The notes beneath the pieces are model-generated. The model worked only from the letters and a program-made list of their open reading frames with translations, did no database searches and was not told where the DNA came from. A program made the translations under genes and the position numbers. Source: UBA10649 sp963793105 (GTDB lineage Bacteria; Actinomycetota; Actinomycetes; S36-B12). From it: DNA of 64,000 nucleotides. Below, one piece after another: positions 1 to 8,190 of this stretch; position 1 is the stretch's first letter, and each line of letters begins with the position of its first letter. Where the stretch lies: the NCBI GenBank assembly GCA_963793105.1, contig CAWBZB010000008.1, forward strand, positions 372,001-436,000, in the 5' to 3' direction.

Positions 1-76
1 CCACGCGGGCGTGCACGAACGGGATGCCGTCGGCGCGAAGCCGCTCGGCCCGATCGTGCAGCGCCCGCGTGGTCAT
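1..76 (-). CDS. XdhC/CoxF-family maturation protein, N-terminal fragment
   Basis: Only the first 25 codons lie in the window; the gene runs off the left edge. It starts at ATG 76-74, two bases after the coxL stop, so it is almost certainly the next gene of the cox operon. The visible start reads MTTRALHDRAERLRADGIPF followed by VHARV, which resembles the N-terminus of XdhC/CoxI/CoxF proteins (a helix, then a strand beginning 'PFV.A.VV'). Family members insert or protect the sulfurated Mo cofactor in xanthine dehydrogenase and CO dehydrogenase. The assignment rests on this short match and on position, so it is tentative. A second, full-length XdhC lies at 6527. Confidence 0.6.
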   Translation of the reverse strand, partial: MTTRALHDRAERLRADGIPFVHARV

Positions 77-78
77 GC

Positions 79-2526
79 CTACTCGACCGCCATGTCCGTG
101 CGTACGTTGCGCCCCTGAATCGCGCGCCACACGTTCCCCGGCGTCAGCGGCATGTCCGCATGCCGCACGCCGAACGGGCTGATGGCGTCGATCACCGCGT
201 TCACGACTGCCGCCGGTGAGCCGACCGTGGCCGACTCGCCGACGCCCTTGGCCCCGATCGGGTGATGCGGGGACGGGGTGACCGTCTCGCCCAGCTCGAA
301 TTCGGGGCACTCCATCGCCGTCGGCAGGAGGTAGTCCATGAACGAGCCGCCGAGGTTGTTGCCGTCCTCGTCGAAGGCGATGAGCTCCATGAGAGCCATG
401 CCCACGCCGTCCGCCAGGCCGCCGTGCACCTGGCCCTCGACGATCATCGGGTTGATGCGCGTGCCGCAGTCGTCGACCGCGATGAACCGCCGGATCTTGA
501 CCTGGCCGGTTCCCGGGTCGACGTCGACGACGCAGATGTAGCAGCCGTACGGGTAGGTCAGGTTCGGCGGGTTGTAGACCGCGGTCGCGTCCAGGTGACC
601 CTCGACGCCCTCGGGCAGCTCCAGCGAACCGTGCGAGAGCAGGGCGATCTCCTGGATCGTCTTGCCCTGCTCCTTGTCGCCCTTGACGTACCAGCGGCCG
701 AGCTCCCACTCGAGGTCGTCGGGCGAGCACTCCAGTGCCGCCGCCGCCACGATGCGGGCCCGGTCGCGCACCTTGCGGGCCACGACGGAGGCCGCCGCGC
801 CGGACACCGGTGTCGAGCGGGAGCCGTAGGTGCCCAGCCCGAACGGGGTCTGGTCGGTGTCGCCGTGCACGACCTCGATGTCCTCCGGCGGGATCCCGAG
901 CTCGTGCGACACGATCTGCGCGAACGTGGTCTCGTGCCCTTGGCCCTGGCTCTGCACGGACAGCCGCAGGACGGCCTTGCCGGTGGGATGGATGCGCAGC
1001 TCGATGCCGTCCGCCATGCCCAGGCCGAGGATGTCCATGTTCTTGCGCGGACCGGCGCCGACGCCCTCGGTGAAGAACGAGATGCCGATGCCCATGTACT
1101 CGCCCTTGGCACGCTTCTCCGCCTGCTCGCGGCGGAGCTCGTCGTAGCCGGCGATGTCCATCGCGACGCGCATCGTCTTCTCGTACTGACCGGAGTCGTA
1201 CACCCAGCCGGTGGGCGAGGTGTAGGGGAACTGCTCGGGACGCAGCAGGTTCTTCAGCCGAAGCTCGGCCGGATCCATCTCCAGCTCCTGAGCGAGGCAG
1301 TCCACGACACGCTCGATGACGTACGCGGCCTCGGTGATCCGGAACGAGCAGGCGTAGGCGACGCCGCCCGGCGCCTTGTTCGTGTAGACCGGATCGACCT
1401 TGCAGTGCGCGGTCGGGTAGTCGTAGGAGCCGGAGAAGATGTGGAAGAACCCGGCCGGGAAGTTGGTCGGCTGGGCCACGCCGTTGAACGCCCCGTGATC
1501 GGCAAGCACGTCGACGTCGACGGCGAGGATCTTGCCCTCCTTGGTCGCCGCGATCTTGGCCGTCATGTGGTAGTCACGGGCGAACGAGGTGGACATCAGG
1601 TTCTCGCTGCGGTCCTCCATCCACTTCACCGGCTTGCCGGTGACGATGGTGCCGACCACCGACAGCACATAGCCCGGGTAGACGCCGACCTTGTTGCCGA
1701 AGCCGCCGCCTACGTCCGGGCTGATGATCCGGATCTTCTGCTCGGGCAGGCCCGCGACCATCGCGTACACCGTCCGGTGCGCGTGCGGCGCCTGGCTGGT
1801 CGTGTACAGGGTGAGCTGTCCGGTGACCTTGTCCAGGTACGCCACCGAACCGCAGGTCTCCATCGGTGCCGGATGCACGCGCGGGTAGAGGATCTCCTCC
1901 GTCACCACGACGCAGTCGGGGTCGGCCTCGGCCGCCGCGAAGGCCGCGGCGGTGGCGGCGGCGTCGCCGGACTCCCACGAGGTCTGACCGTGCACGTCCA
2001 CGACCCGGTTGTCGGTGAATCCCTTGTCGTCGCGGATCACCGGGGCATCGGGGTCGAGCGCCCGCTTGGCATCCATGACCGGCTCGAGGGGCTCGTAGTC
2101 GACCTCGATCAGCTCGACGGCGTCCTTGGCGATGTAGCGCGTGTCGGCGATGACGTAGGCGACCTCCTGACCGTGGAAGCGCACCTTGTCGGTGGCCAGG
2201 ACGGCCTGGGTGTCGTAGGAGAGCGTCGGCATCCAGGCGAAGTTGTCGCCCAGAAGCGAGGGTCGCGCGATGCCCTCGAGGATCGCGCCGGTGATGACCG
2301 CGTGCACGCCCGGCAGCGCCTCGGCCGCCGACGTGTCGATCGACTTGATCCGGGCGTGCGCGTACGGGCTGCGCAGGATCGCGCTGTGCAGCATGCCGGG
2401 GAGGTTGACGTCATCGACGTAGTTGCCCTGGCCCCGGACGAAGCGCTGGTCCTCCACGCGCTTCATCGAACCGAACCCGATCGGGTTGCCTGCGGCGCTG
2501 AGCGGCGCCTCCTCGACGGCGGTCAT
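79..2526 (-). CDS. coxL: Form I aerobic carbon monoxide dehydrogenase large subunit (CoxL)
   Basis: This 815-residue molybdenum subunit oxidises CO to CO2 at the Mo-Cu site and passes electrons through CoxS and CoxM to the quinone pool. The active-site loop reads AYACSFR (residues about 390-396, Cys393 being the expected Cu ligand). AYXCSFR is the established signature of form I, bona fide CO-oxidising CoxL; form II enzymes have AYRGAGR. The Mo-cofactor motif GVGESATVGSP near the C-terminus supplies the conserved active-site Glu. Length matches the family (about 800). The start ATG overlaps the coxS stop (ATGA), so translation is coupled. The frame is intact throughout. What cannot be told from sequence is whether the enzyme scavenges atmospheric CO or supports growth on it. 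Confidence 0.95.
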   Translation of the reverse strand: MTAVEEAPLSAAGNPIGFGSMKRVEDQRFVRGQGNYVDDVNLPGMLHSAILRSPYAHARIKSIDTSAAEALPGVHAVITGAILEGIARPSLLGDNFAWMPTLSYDTQAVLATDKVRFHGQEVAYVIADTRYIAKDAVELIEVDYEPLEPVMDAKRALDPDAPVIRDDKGFTDNRVVDVHGQTSWESGDAAATAAAFAAAEADPDCVVVTEEILYPRVHPAPMETCGSVAYLDKVTGQLTLYTTSQAPHAHRTVYAMVAGLPEQKIRIISPDVGGGFGNKVGVYPGYVLSVVGTIVTGKPVKWMEDRSENLMSTSFARDYHMTAKIAATKEGKILAVDVDVLADHGAFNGVAQPTNFPAGFFHIFSGSYDYPTAHCKVDPVYTNKAPGGVAYACSFRITEAAYVIERVVDCLAQELEMDPAELRLKNLLRPEQFPYTSPTGWVYDSGQYEKTMRVAMDIAGYDELRREQAEKRAKGEYMGIGISFFTEGVGAGPRKNMDILGLGMADGIELRIHPTGKAVLRLSVQSQGQGHETTFAQIVSHELGIPPEDIEVVHGDTDQTPFGLGTYGSRSTPVSGAAASVVARKVRDRARIVAAAALECSPDDLEWELGRWYVKGDKEQGKTIQEIALLSHGSLELPEGVEGHLDATAVYNPPNLTYPYGCYICVVDVDPGTGQVKIRRFIAVDDCGTRINPMIVEGQVHGGLADGVGMALMELIAFDEDGNNLGGSFMDYLLPTAMECPEFELGETVTPSPHHPIGAKGVGESATVGSPAAVVNAVIDAISPFGVRHADMPLTPGNVWRAIQGRNVRTDMAVE

Positions 2527-3002
2527 GCGGTCACCTCACTGTTGGCGGGGTTGTCGGCGGCCCACTGGATCGCCTTGACGATGTTCTGGTAGCCGGTGCA
2601 CCGGCAGATCTGGCCGGAGATGGCCTCGCGGATCTCCTCGTTCGACGGATGCGGGTTGTTGTCCAGGAGCCAGCGGCCGGTCATCATCATGCCGGGGGTG
2701 CAGAATCCGCACTGGAGCCCGTGGCACTCGATGAAGCCCTTCTGGACCGGATCGAGCTCGCCGCCCTGCTCCAGGCCCTCCACCGTCGTGACCTCATGGC
2801 CGTCGGCCTGGGCCGCGAGCATCGTGCAGCTCTTCACGGGCGAGCCGTCGACCCACAGGGTGCAGGTGCCGCAGTTCGAGGTGTCGCAGCCCCAGTGGGT
2901 CCCGCGCAGACCAGCCTCCTCGCGCACGAAGTGGACAAGCAGCATGCGTGGCTCGACGTCGCGCGTGACCGCCTCGCCGTTGATCGTGATCGTTACCTGC
3001 AT
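2523..3002 (-). CDS. coxS: CO dehydrogenase small, 2x[2Fe-2S] subunit (CoxS)
   Basis: This 159-residue iron-sulfur subunit carries electrons from the Mo site in CoxL to FAD in CoxM. An N-terminal plant-ferredoxin-type domain has Cys39, Cys44, Cys47 and Cys59 for the first cluster. The C-terminal helical domain has the pairs Cys98/Cys101 (CGFCTPG) and Cys133/Cys135 (CRCTG) for the second. I chose ATG 3002 because it gives the standard N-terminus MQVTITINGE and lies one base after the coxM stop; a longer in-frame extension runs through coxM and is spurious. Its stop overlaps the coxL start. The order M-S-L is the one typical of form I operons. Confidence 0.95.
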   Translation of the reverse strand: MQVTITINGEAVTRDVEPRMLLVHFVREEAGLRGTHWGCDTSNCGTCTLWVDGSPVKSCTMLAAQADGHEVTTVEGLEQGGELDPVQKGFIECHGLQCGFCTPGMMMTGRWLLDNNPHPSNEEIREAISGQICRCTGYQNIVKAIQWAADNPANSEVTA

Positions 3003-3003
3003 C

Positions 3004-3874
3004 TCAGGCTCCCTGGCTAGCGGCTGCTGCGCGGCGAAGCGCACGGTGGGTGAGTTCGTTGGCGAGATGGCGCTTGTAGTCGGCTGGACCGCGCTGGTCA
3101 GCGGACGGGTTGCTCGCGTCCGCGGCCAGCTGTCCCGCCGCGGCGAAGTTCTCCTCAGTGGGGGCCTTGCCGATGAGGAACGCCTCGGCCTCCGGGGCGC
3201 AGAAGTGCTCGGCACCCACGGCGGTCAGCCCGATTCCGCAGTCCGCGACGACTCCGCCGGACACCACGACGTATGCACCCGCGGACGCCACCGGCCCAGT
3301 CGCCGACGCGGCGCTCCACCTTCTCGTACGCGCTGCCGGCGCCCGGCCGGATCGGGAACCGGACCTCGGTGAGGATCTCCGCGTCGCCGACCTTCGTCTC
3401 GTAGGGGCCCTCGTGGAACTCCCGGATCGGCACGGTGCGACTACCGGACGACCCCTGGATCACGACCGAACCCTTCAGCGCCGAGCCCACGGCGGAGAGG
3501 TCCTCCGCCGGGTCGGCCTGGCACATGGACCCGCCCATCGTGCCCTTGTTGCGGACGACCGGATCGGCGATGACCTTCTCGGCCTCGCGGAAGATCGCGT
3601 AGTGCTCGGCGAGGATCGGGGAGTCCAGGATCTCCGCGTGCGTCGTCATCGCGCCGATGACGATCTCGTCGCCCTCGACCCTGATGCCGCGCAGGCTGTC
3701 GATCGCCTGCAGGTCGATCAACATCTCCGGTCGTGCGACGCGGATCCGCATCATGGGAATGAGGCTGTGGCCACCAGCGAGCAGCCGCGCCTCGTCGCCG
3801 TGCTCCTCGAGCAGGCTGATGGCGTTCTCCACGGAAGTGGCTCGGACGTAGTCGGTTGGTGCGGGAGTTTGCAT
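3004..3874 (-). CDS. coxM: CO dehydrogenase medium, FAD-binding subunit (CoxM), frame broken by one extra base
   Basis: The FAD subunit takes electrons from CoxS. FAD-binding motifs are visible as AGGHSLIPMMR (residues 33-43) and TMGGSM (112-117, followed by CQADPAEDL). The frame reads normally to about residue 194 (YEKVERRVGDWA). The remaining C-terminal part (VASAGAYVVVSGG...) is intact in the next frame. Removing one of the two C bases at 3291-3292 (plus strand) joins the halves into a 289-residue protein of normal length, ending one base before coxS. A purine-rich ribosome site (GAAAGGGGTGAGGG) precedes ATG 3874. I read the break as a sequence error because the rest of the operon is intact; a real inactivating insertion is the alternative and would disable CO oxidation. 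Confidence 0.88.
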
Positions 3875-3980
3875 CCCTCACCCCTTTCTGAGGTTGTGCT
3901 CGGGTGCGTGTGAGTTGTCGATCCGTCTGGTGTGTCGATGGGAACTGAGGCTGACGGGCGGTGGCACTGCGGGCCGACAG

Positions 3981-4631
3981 CTATCTGCTGGCCACCCACC
4001 AGATGATGCCCCCGACAATGACCGCGACGATGACGATTGCCGGAATTGCCCTCTTGAGAACGGGCACCATGGCCGTCTTGCCCAGGTCGAGGGCCTCGTT
4101 GTTCATCACCGGCGCAGGGGCCGGAGCGGCGACGGTCGCCGTCTCGCCCTCACCCGCGGCGGCGGCAGCGCCCTCCGCGGACTTGCGGGCCACGATGACC
4201 TGCTCAAGGTTCCCGGCGAACTGGTCGATGAGCCGCTTGGAGACGTCGGCCATGACCCCGCGGCCGAACTGCGCGGCCTTGCCGGTGATGGTCAGGTCGG
4301 TCACGATGTTGGCGCGGGTGCTGTCCGGACCCTCGGACACGAGGACCGCGGTGATGAGGGCCGTGGCGTTGCCGCCCCCCTTCTTCTCCTTGCCGCTCGC
4401 ATCGATGACCGCGGTGTGGGTGGCCTCGTTCTTCTCCTTGAAGGTGCCCTCGCCTCCGAACACCATCGTCACCGGCCCGAGCTTCACCTTCACGTCCGCG
4501 GTGAAGTTGTCCCCGTCGAAGGACGTCAAGGTGGCCCCGGGCATGCAAGGCGCGATCGCCTCCACGTCCAGCAGGGTCTTCCACGCCGTGTCGATGTCGG
4601 CGGGGACGACGAACGAATTCTCGAGTTCCAT
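3981..4631 (-). CDS. coxG: CoxG-like SRPBCC-fold membrane-anchor protein
   Basis: This 216-residue protein has an N-terminal CoxG/SRPBCC lipid-binding fold (residues about 1-150: MELENSFVVPADIDTAWKTL, then EAIAPCMPGA), a low-complexity Ala/Pro linker, and a single C-terminal hydrophobic helix (about 193-213, IPAIVIVAVIVGGIIWW). In the CoxG family this layout tethers CO dehydrogenase to the membrane, and the fold has been proposed to deliver quinone. It is the first gene of the cox operon, 106 bases ahead of coxM. An SD-like GGAGGATCC sits directly before ATG 4631. A CRP-type site lies about 50 bases upstream. Confidence 0.88.
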   Translation of the reverse strand: MELENSFVVPADIDTAWKTLLDVEAIAPCMPGATLTSFDGDNFTADVKVKLGPVTMVFGGEGTFKEKNEATHTAVIDASGKEKKGGGNATALITAVLVSEGPDSTRANIVTDLTITGKAAQFGRGVMADVSKRLIDQFAGNLEQVIVARKSAEGAAAAAGEGETATVAAPAPAPVMNNEALDLGKTAMVPVLKRAIPAIVIVAVIVGGIIWWVASR

Positions 4632-4654
4632 GGATCCTCCGGGGTCGGGCGGCC

Positions 4655-4693
4655 AACTTATGCAATCGTGAGCCTTATGTGACTCCTGTCACC
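4655..4693 (-). promoter_or_regulatory. cox operon promoter with CRP-type operator
   Basis: Positions 4678-4693 read TGTGACTCCTGTCACC. This matches the CRP/FNR-family consensus TGTGA-N6-TCACA at nine of ten defined bases and contains the perfect arms GTGAC/GTCAC. On the minus strand it is followed by a TANNNT -10-like hexamer, TAAGTT (4660-4655), which would place the operator centre about 37-38 bases before the expected start of transcription, near the class II activator position. A direct repeat CATAAG flanks the -10 region. The same intergenic region (4632-4775) serves the divergent moaD-like gene. Binding by a CRP-like regulator is inference; no such regulator is encoded in the window. 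Confidence 0.5.
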
Positions 4694-4775
4694 CTAGACC
4701 GGGTTCGACGAGGCCGCGACCGGAACGCCGCAAGCGCCGTGGCGCTTCCCCTCTCGCGCCCGTAGGCTCGACCGC

Positions 4776-5021
4776 ATGGCCGCGGACACCGTCGAGATCC
4801 ACCTCTTCGCGGCCGCCCGAGCCGCCGTCGGCGCCTCCACCCTGACGGCGGAATCTGCCTCCCTGTCAACGATTCTCGACCGGATCTGTACCCAGCATCC
4901 CGCCTTCACTGCGGTCCGGCCGCGCTGCAGCTACCTGCTCGACGGGGTCACGATCCACGGGGATGTCGACGTCCCGTCGGGAAGCCGCGTGGACGTGCTG
5001 CCGCCCTTCGCCGGCGGGTAG
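4776..5021 (+). CDS. MoaD/ThiS-family sulfur-carrier protein
   Basis: This 81-residue ubiquitin-fold protein ends in the exposed FAGG tail, whose terminal Gly is adenylated and thiocarboxylated. It is the sulfur donor of molybdopterin synthase when paired with MoaE. The N-terminus (VEIHLFAAARAAVG) and the hydrophobic VDVLPPFAGG end are typical of MoaD. It is divergent from coxG and convergent with moaA, with moaE just beyond. Clustering with moaA and moaE makes the MoaD role much likelier than thiamine ThiS or another sulfur carrier. Confidence 0.85.
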   Translation: MAADTVEIHLFAAARAAVGASTLTAESASLSTILDRICTQHPAFTAVRPRCSYLLDGVTIHGDVDVPSGSRVDVLPPFAGG

Positions 5022-5047
5022 CGCGTACCGATCGAGGAGGACCGGCC

Positions 5048-6046
5048 TCAGCCGCCGATCGCGCTCATCGGCCGGTCCGGCTGGATGAATGACGGGTCGT
5101 TGATCCCATGTCCGGGCAGCTTGGCCGAGGTTGCGGACGCGAACAGGCCAGCGATGCGGCTGCGGCGTTCGGCGTCATCGAGGGAGGCGTCCCGCAGGGT
5201 CGCCCGGATGTCGGTCTCGTCCCGGGCGAACAGGCAGTTGCGAAGCTGCCCGTCGGCGGTCAGGCGGAGACGGTCGCACGCGGCGCAGAACGGCTTGCTC
5301 ACGCTCGCGATGATCCCGACCGTCGCCGGGCCGTCGTCCACGCGGAACTCCTCGGCGGGGGCCGACCCGCGGCCGGGAATCGGGGTGAGGGTGAACTCCG
5401 ACTCCAGGAGGTCGTGGATCTCGGCCGCCGTGATCATCTCGTCCCGGTTCCACGATCCCTGCGCGTCCAAGGGCATCTGCTCGATGAACCTGAGGTGCCA
5501 GCCGTGGGCGATCGCGTGCCGCAGCATCGGCACCGCCTCGTCGTCGTTGACACCGCGCATGAGGACGGTGTTCACCTTGACCGGATGCAGTCCGGCCGCC
5601 AGGGCCGCCTCGATGCCGGCGATGACGTCGTTGAACCGGTCCCGGAACGTCAGTCGGGAGAATCTCTCGCGATCGAGGGTGTCGAGACTGATGTTGACGC
5701 GCTCGAGACCGGCGTCCGCCAGCGGCTGGGCAAGGTCCGCGAGGCGCAGCGCGTTCGAGGTGAGCGTGATCCGCGGCGGTCGGGCCATGGCGTTGATGCG
5801 CGCGACGATCTCCACGATGTCCGGTCGCACCAGCGGCTCACCGCCGGTCAGCCGGATGCTCGTCACGCCTTCGTCGACGGCCACCTCGATCACGGTCATG
5901 AGCTCGTCCAGTGACAGCAGGTGGTCACCGGGCATCCAGTCGGCGAAGTCCGGCGGCATGCAGTAGGTGCACCGCAGGTTGCACCGATCCGTCACGGACA
6001 CCCGCAGGTCCCGGTGCACACGGCCGTACGTGTCGACCAGGCTCAC
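5048..6046 (-). CDS. moaA: GTP 3',8-cyclase MoaA
   Basis: This radical-SAM enzyme catalyses the first step of molybdenum cofactor synthesis, GTP to 3',8-cyclo-GTP. The N-terminal cluster motif is CNLRCTYC (Cys22, Cys26, Cys29, with the start used here). The C-terminal cluster uses the Cys of CAACDRLRLTADGQLRNC. The protein ends in the conserved double glycine (MSAIGG), which inserts into the active site in characterised MoaA. I chose GTG 6046 (VSLVDTYGRVHRDLRVSVTD), giving 332 residues and a GTGA overlap with the moaE stop; the longer ATG at 6097 would add an untypical Arg-rich leader read from inside moaE. It is transcribed after moaE. Confidence 0.95.
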   Translation of the reverse strand: MSLVDTYGRVHRDLRVSVTDRCNLRCTYCMPPDFADWMPGDHLLSLDELMTVIEVAVDEGVTSIRLTGGEPLVRPDIVEIVARINAMARPPRITLTSNALRLADLAQPLADAGLERVNISLDTLDRERFSRLTFRDRFNDVIAGIEAALAAGLHPVKVNTVLMRGVNDDEAVPMLRHAIAHGWHLRFIEQMPLDAQGSWNRDEMITAAEIHDLLESEFTLTPIPGRGSAPAEEFRVDDGPATVGIIASVSKPFCAACDRLRLTADGQLRNCLFARDETDIRATLRDASLDDAERRSRIAGLFASATSAKLPGHGINDPSFIQPDRPMSAIGG

Positions 6047-6465
6047 GCGCAGTTCACCCACTCGTCGGACCCGTCGGCGAACACCTGGTGCTTCCACACC
6101 GGCAGCCGCTCCTTCGTGAGGTCGACCAGGGCCGCGCAGGCACGGAAGGCCTCGTCCCGGTGGGCCGTCGCCACCACGGCCACCAGGGCCGCCTCACCGA
6201 TCTCCAGAGGCCCCACCCGGTGTGCCACCGCCAGCGCCACCAGGTCGAACCGCGCATCGATCTCCTGGGCGACGTCCTTCAGGACCGCCTCGGCGGAGGG
6301 ATGGCCCTCGTACGTGAGGGAGGCCACCGACCTCCCGTGGTCGTGATCCCGGACGTTCCCGCTGAACGCGACCACGGCCCCGGCCCGCTCGTCGGCGACG
6401 AGGCGCTCGATGGCGGCCGCATCCAGTGGTCTGTCGACCACTTCGACCAGCCGGATCTCGCCCAT
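6043..6465 (-). CDS. moaE: Molybdopterin synthase catalytic subunit MoaE
   Basis: This 140-residue large subunit of molybdopterin synthase combines with a MoaD thiocarboxylate to convert cPMP to molybdopterin. Family motifs are RVGPLEIGEAAL and HRDEAF.AC..LVDLTKERLPVWK; the latter Lys residues belong to the active site. The N-terminal half has the standard GAVVAFSGNVRDHDHGRSV strand-loop. Its stop overlaps the moaA GTG, so the two are translationally coupled. The divergent xdhC starts 61 bases away. Confidence 0.95.
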   Translation of the reverse strand: MGEIRLVEVVDRPLDAAAIERLVADERAGAVVAFSGNVRDHDHGRSVASLTYEGHPSAEAVLKDVAQEIDARFDLVALAVAHRVGPLEIGEAALVAVVATAHRDEAFRACAALVDLTKERLPVWKHQVFADGSDEWVNCA

Positions 6466-6526
6466 CGGGCCATTATTGACCCCGCGGGCCGATTCGGCCC
6501 AAGGAAGAGCCAGTCAGGGAGTCAGC

Positions 6527-7633
6527 GTGCGCGAGGTCCTCACCGAATTGACGGCGATCCGGGATCGCGGCGGTCGGGCCGCCATGGCCACGGTCGTGCG
6601 CACCTGGCGGTCCGCGCCCCGACCCGCCGGGGCGTCCATGCTCGTCTCGGACGACGGGGAGGCGGTGGGCTCCGTCAGCGGCGGATGCGTCGAGGGTGCC
6701 CTCTTCGAGCTCGGCCAGGAGGTGCTGGCCGACGGACTCCCGCGGTTCGAGACGTACGGCGTGAGCGATGACGACGCCTTCGCCGTCGGTCTCACGTGCG
6801 GCGGCATCCTCGAGGTGTTCGTGGAGAGGGTCGACGACGACACCTGGCCCGAGCTCGACGGGGTGGCCCGCAGCATCGCTGCCGAGGACCCGGTCGCGGT
6901 CGCCACCATCGTCCGGGGACCGCACTTCGTGGGTCGCCACCTGGTCGTGCGCCCGGACCACACGGAGGGCAGCCTCGGGACCGAGCGGCTCGACGACACG
7001 GTCCGCGAGGACGTCATCGGCCTGCTGGCGTCGGGCACCACGGGCTTCCTGCACTACGGCCCGGACGGGGAGCGGCTCGGCGAAGGCCTCGACGTCTTCG
7101 TCGCCAGCTTCGCGCCACCGCCGCAGATGTTCATCTTCGGCGCGATCGACTTCTCGGCCGCCCTGGTGCGGGTCGGCAAGCTGCTCGGCTTCCGGGTCAC
7201 GGTGTGCGATGCACGGCCGGTCTTCGCGACGCGGAAGCGCTTCCCGGACGCCGACGACGTGGTCGTCGACTGGCCGCACCGATGGCTCGAGCAGCAGCAC
7301 GTGGACGCCCGGACGATCATCGCCGTGCTCACGCACGACCCGAAGTTCGACGTCCCGGCACTCGCCGTCGCGTTGCGCACCGACGCCGCCTACGTAGGCG
7401 CCATGGGCTCGCGACGCACGCATGAGGACCGGCTCACCCGGCTGAAGGAGGCCGGTCTCACCGACGACGAACTGGCCCGACTGCACTCCCCCATCGGACT
7501 GGACCTCGGGGCCAGGACTCCGGAGGAGACCGCCATCTCGATCGCCGCCGAGATCGTCCAGGCCCGCTGGGGCGGGAGTGGGCGCCACCTCGCGGGGACC
7601 GAGGGCCCCATCCATCCCGGCGCCCCGCGCTGA
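6527..7633 (+). CDS. XdhC/CoxI family Mo-cofactor maturation protein
   Basis: This 368-residue protein has the two-domain XdhC layout. An N-terminal XdhC_CoxI domain carries MATVVRTWRSAPRPAGASMLV and SGGCVEGAL, including the conserved GGC Cys. A C-terminal Rossmann domain (about residues 195-340) carries VCDARPVFATRKRFP and the GAMGSRRTHEDRL motif. XdhC proteins bind Mo cofactor, help its sulfuration and insert it into xanthine dehydrogenase-family enzymes. I chose GTG 6527 because upstream codons are read from the moaE promoter region. The mocA-like gene follows after two bases. Position suggests it serves CO dehydrogenase, together with the other XdhC at the left edge. Confidence 0.9.
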   Translation: MREVLTELTAIRDRGGRAAMATVVRTWRSAPRPAGASMLVSDDGEAVGSVSGGCVEGALFELGQEVLADGLPRFETYGVSDDDAFAVGLTCGGILEVFVERVDDDTWPELDGVARSIAAEDPVAVATIVRGPHFVGRHLVVRPDHTEGSLGTERLDDTVREDVIGLLASGTTGFLHYGPDGERLGEGLDVFVASFAPPPQMFIFGAIDFSAALVRVGKLLGFRVTVCDARPVFATRKRFPDADDVVVDWPHRWLEQQHVDARTIIAVLTHDPKFDVPALAVALRTDAAYVGAMGSRRTHEDRLTRLKEAGLTDDELARLHSPIGLDLGARTPEETAISIAAEIVQARWGGSGRHLAGTEGPIHPGAPR

Positions 7634-7635
7634 CC

Positions 7636-8190
7636 GTGAGCGAGGATCGCGAATCGGTCGCGGGGCTGGTCCTGGCCGCCGGCGCCGGTCGGCGGTTCGG
7701 CCGACCGAAGGCTCCGGTCGTGATCGACGGCGAGCGGCTCGTCGACCGGGCGGTGCGCAACCTGCGCGAGGGCGGCTGCGCTCCGGTGCTCGTCGTGCTC
7801 GGCGCCTGGGTCGGTGACGTGCCCGACGCGGAGATCGTCGTCAACGAGGGCTGGGACGAAGGCATGGGAGCCTCGCTCCGCGCGGGGCTTGACGCGCTCG
7901 CGACGCGACGGGGTGTCGATCGCGTGGTCGTGACACTGGTCGATCTGCCTGGGTTGACGCCAGTGGCCGTCCGCCGGATCGTCGAAACGTCGGCCCCACT
8001 GTGCGTCGCCACCTTCCACGGGGAGCGAGGGCATCCGGTCGCCTTCGCTCGCGAGCACTGGGCAGCGATCTCGTCGCAGGCGCGCGGCGACGTCGGGGCC
8101 CGTGACTTCCTGCGCGGCCGCACGGACGTGGACCTGATCGAGGTCGGCGACGTGGCGAGCGGCTACGACGTCGACGAACCAGCCGAGTGA
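7636..8190 (+). CDS. MocA/MobA-like molybdenum cofactor nucleotidyltransferase
   Basis: This 184-residue NTP-transferase-fold protein has the signature LVLAAGAGRRFGRPKA (residues about 12-27), which binds nucleotide triphosphate, and the metal-binding VTLVDLPGL at about 102-110. By family and neighbours it most likely makes molybdopterin cytosine dinucleotide, the cofactor form used by CO dehydrogenase. It starts with GTG two bases after xdhC, so they form one operon. The C-terminus overlaps the convergent DUF2182 gene by about 28 bases. The nucleotide specificity (CTP or GTP) cannot be fixed by eye. Confidence 0.85.
   Translation: MSEDRESVAGLVLAAGAGRRFGRPKAPVVIDGERLVDRAVRNLREGGCAPVLVVLGAWVGDVPDAEIVVNEGWDEGMGASLRAGLDALATRRGVDRVVVTLVDLPGLTPVAVRRIVETSAPLCVATFHGERGHPVAFAREHWAAISSQARGDVGARDFLRGRTDVDLIEVGDVASGYDVDEPAE

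Noticed and set aside
262..2592. A 776-codon plus-strand frame opposite coxL
   Set aside because: Antisense shadow of a full-length, motif-complete CoxL.
2523..3215. A 230-residue version of CoxS with a long N-terminal extension
   Set aside because: The extension is Ser/Arg/Pro-rich and overlaps coxM; ATG 3002 gives the standard CoxS N-terminus.
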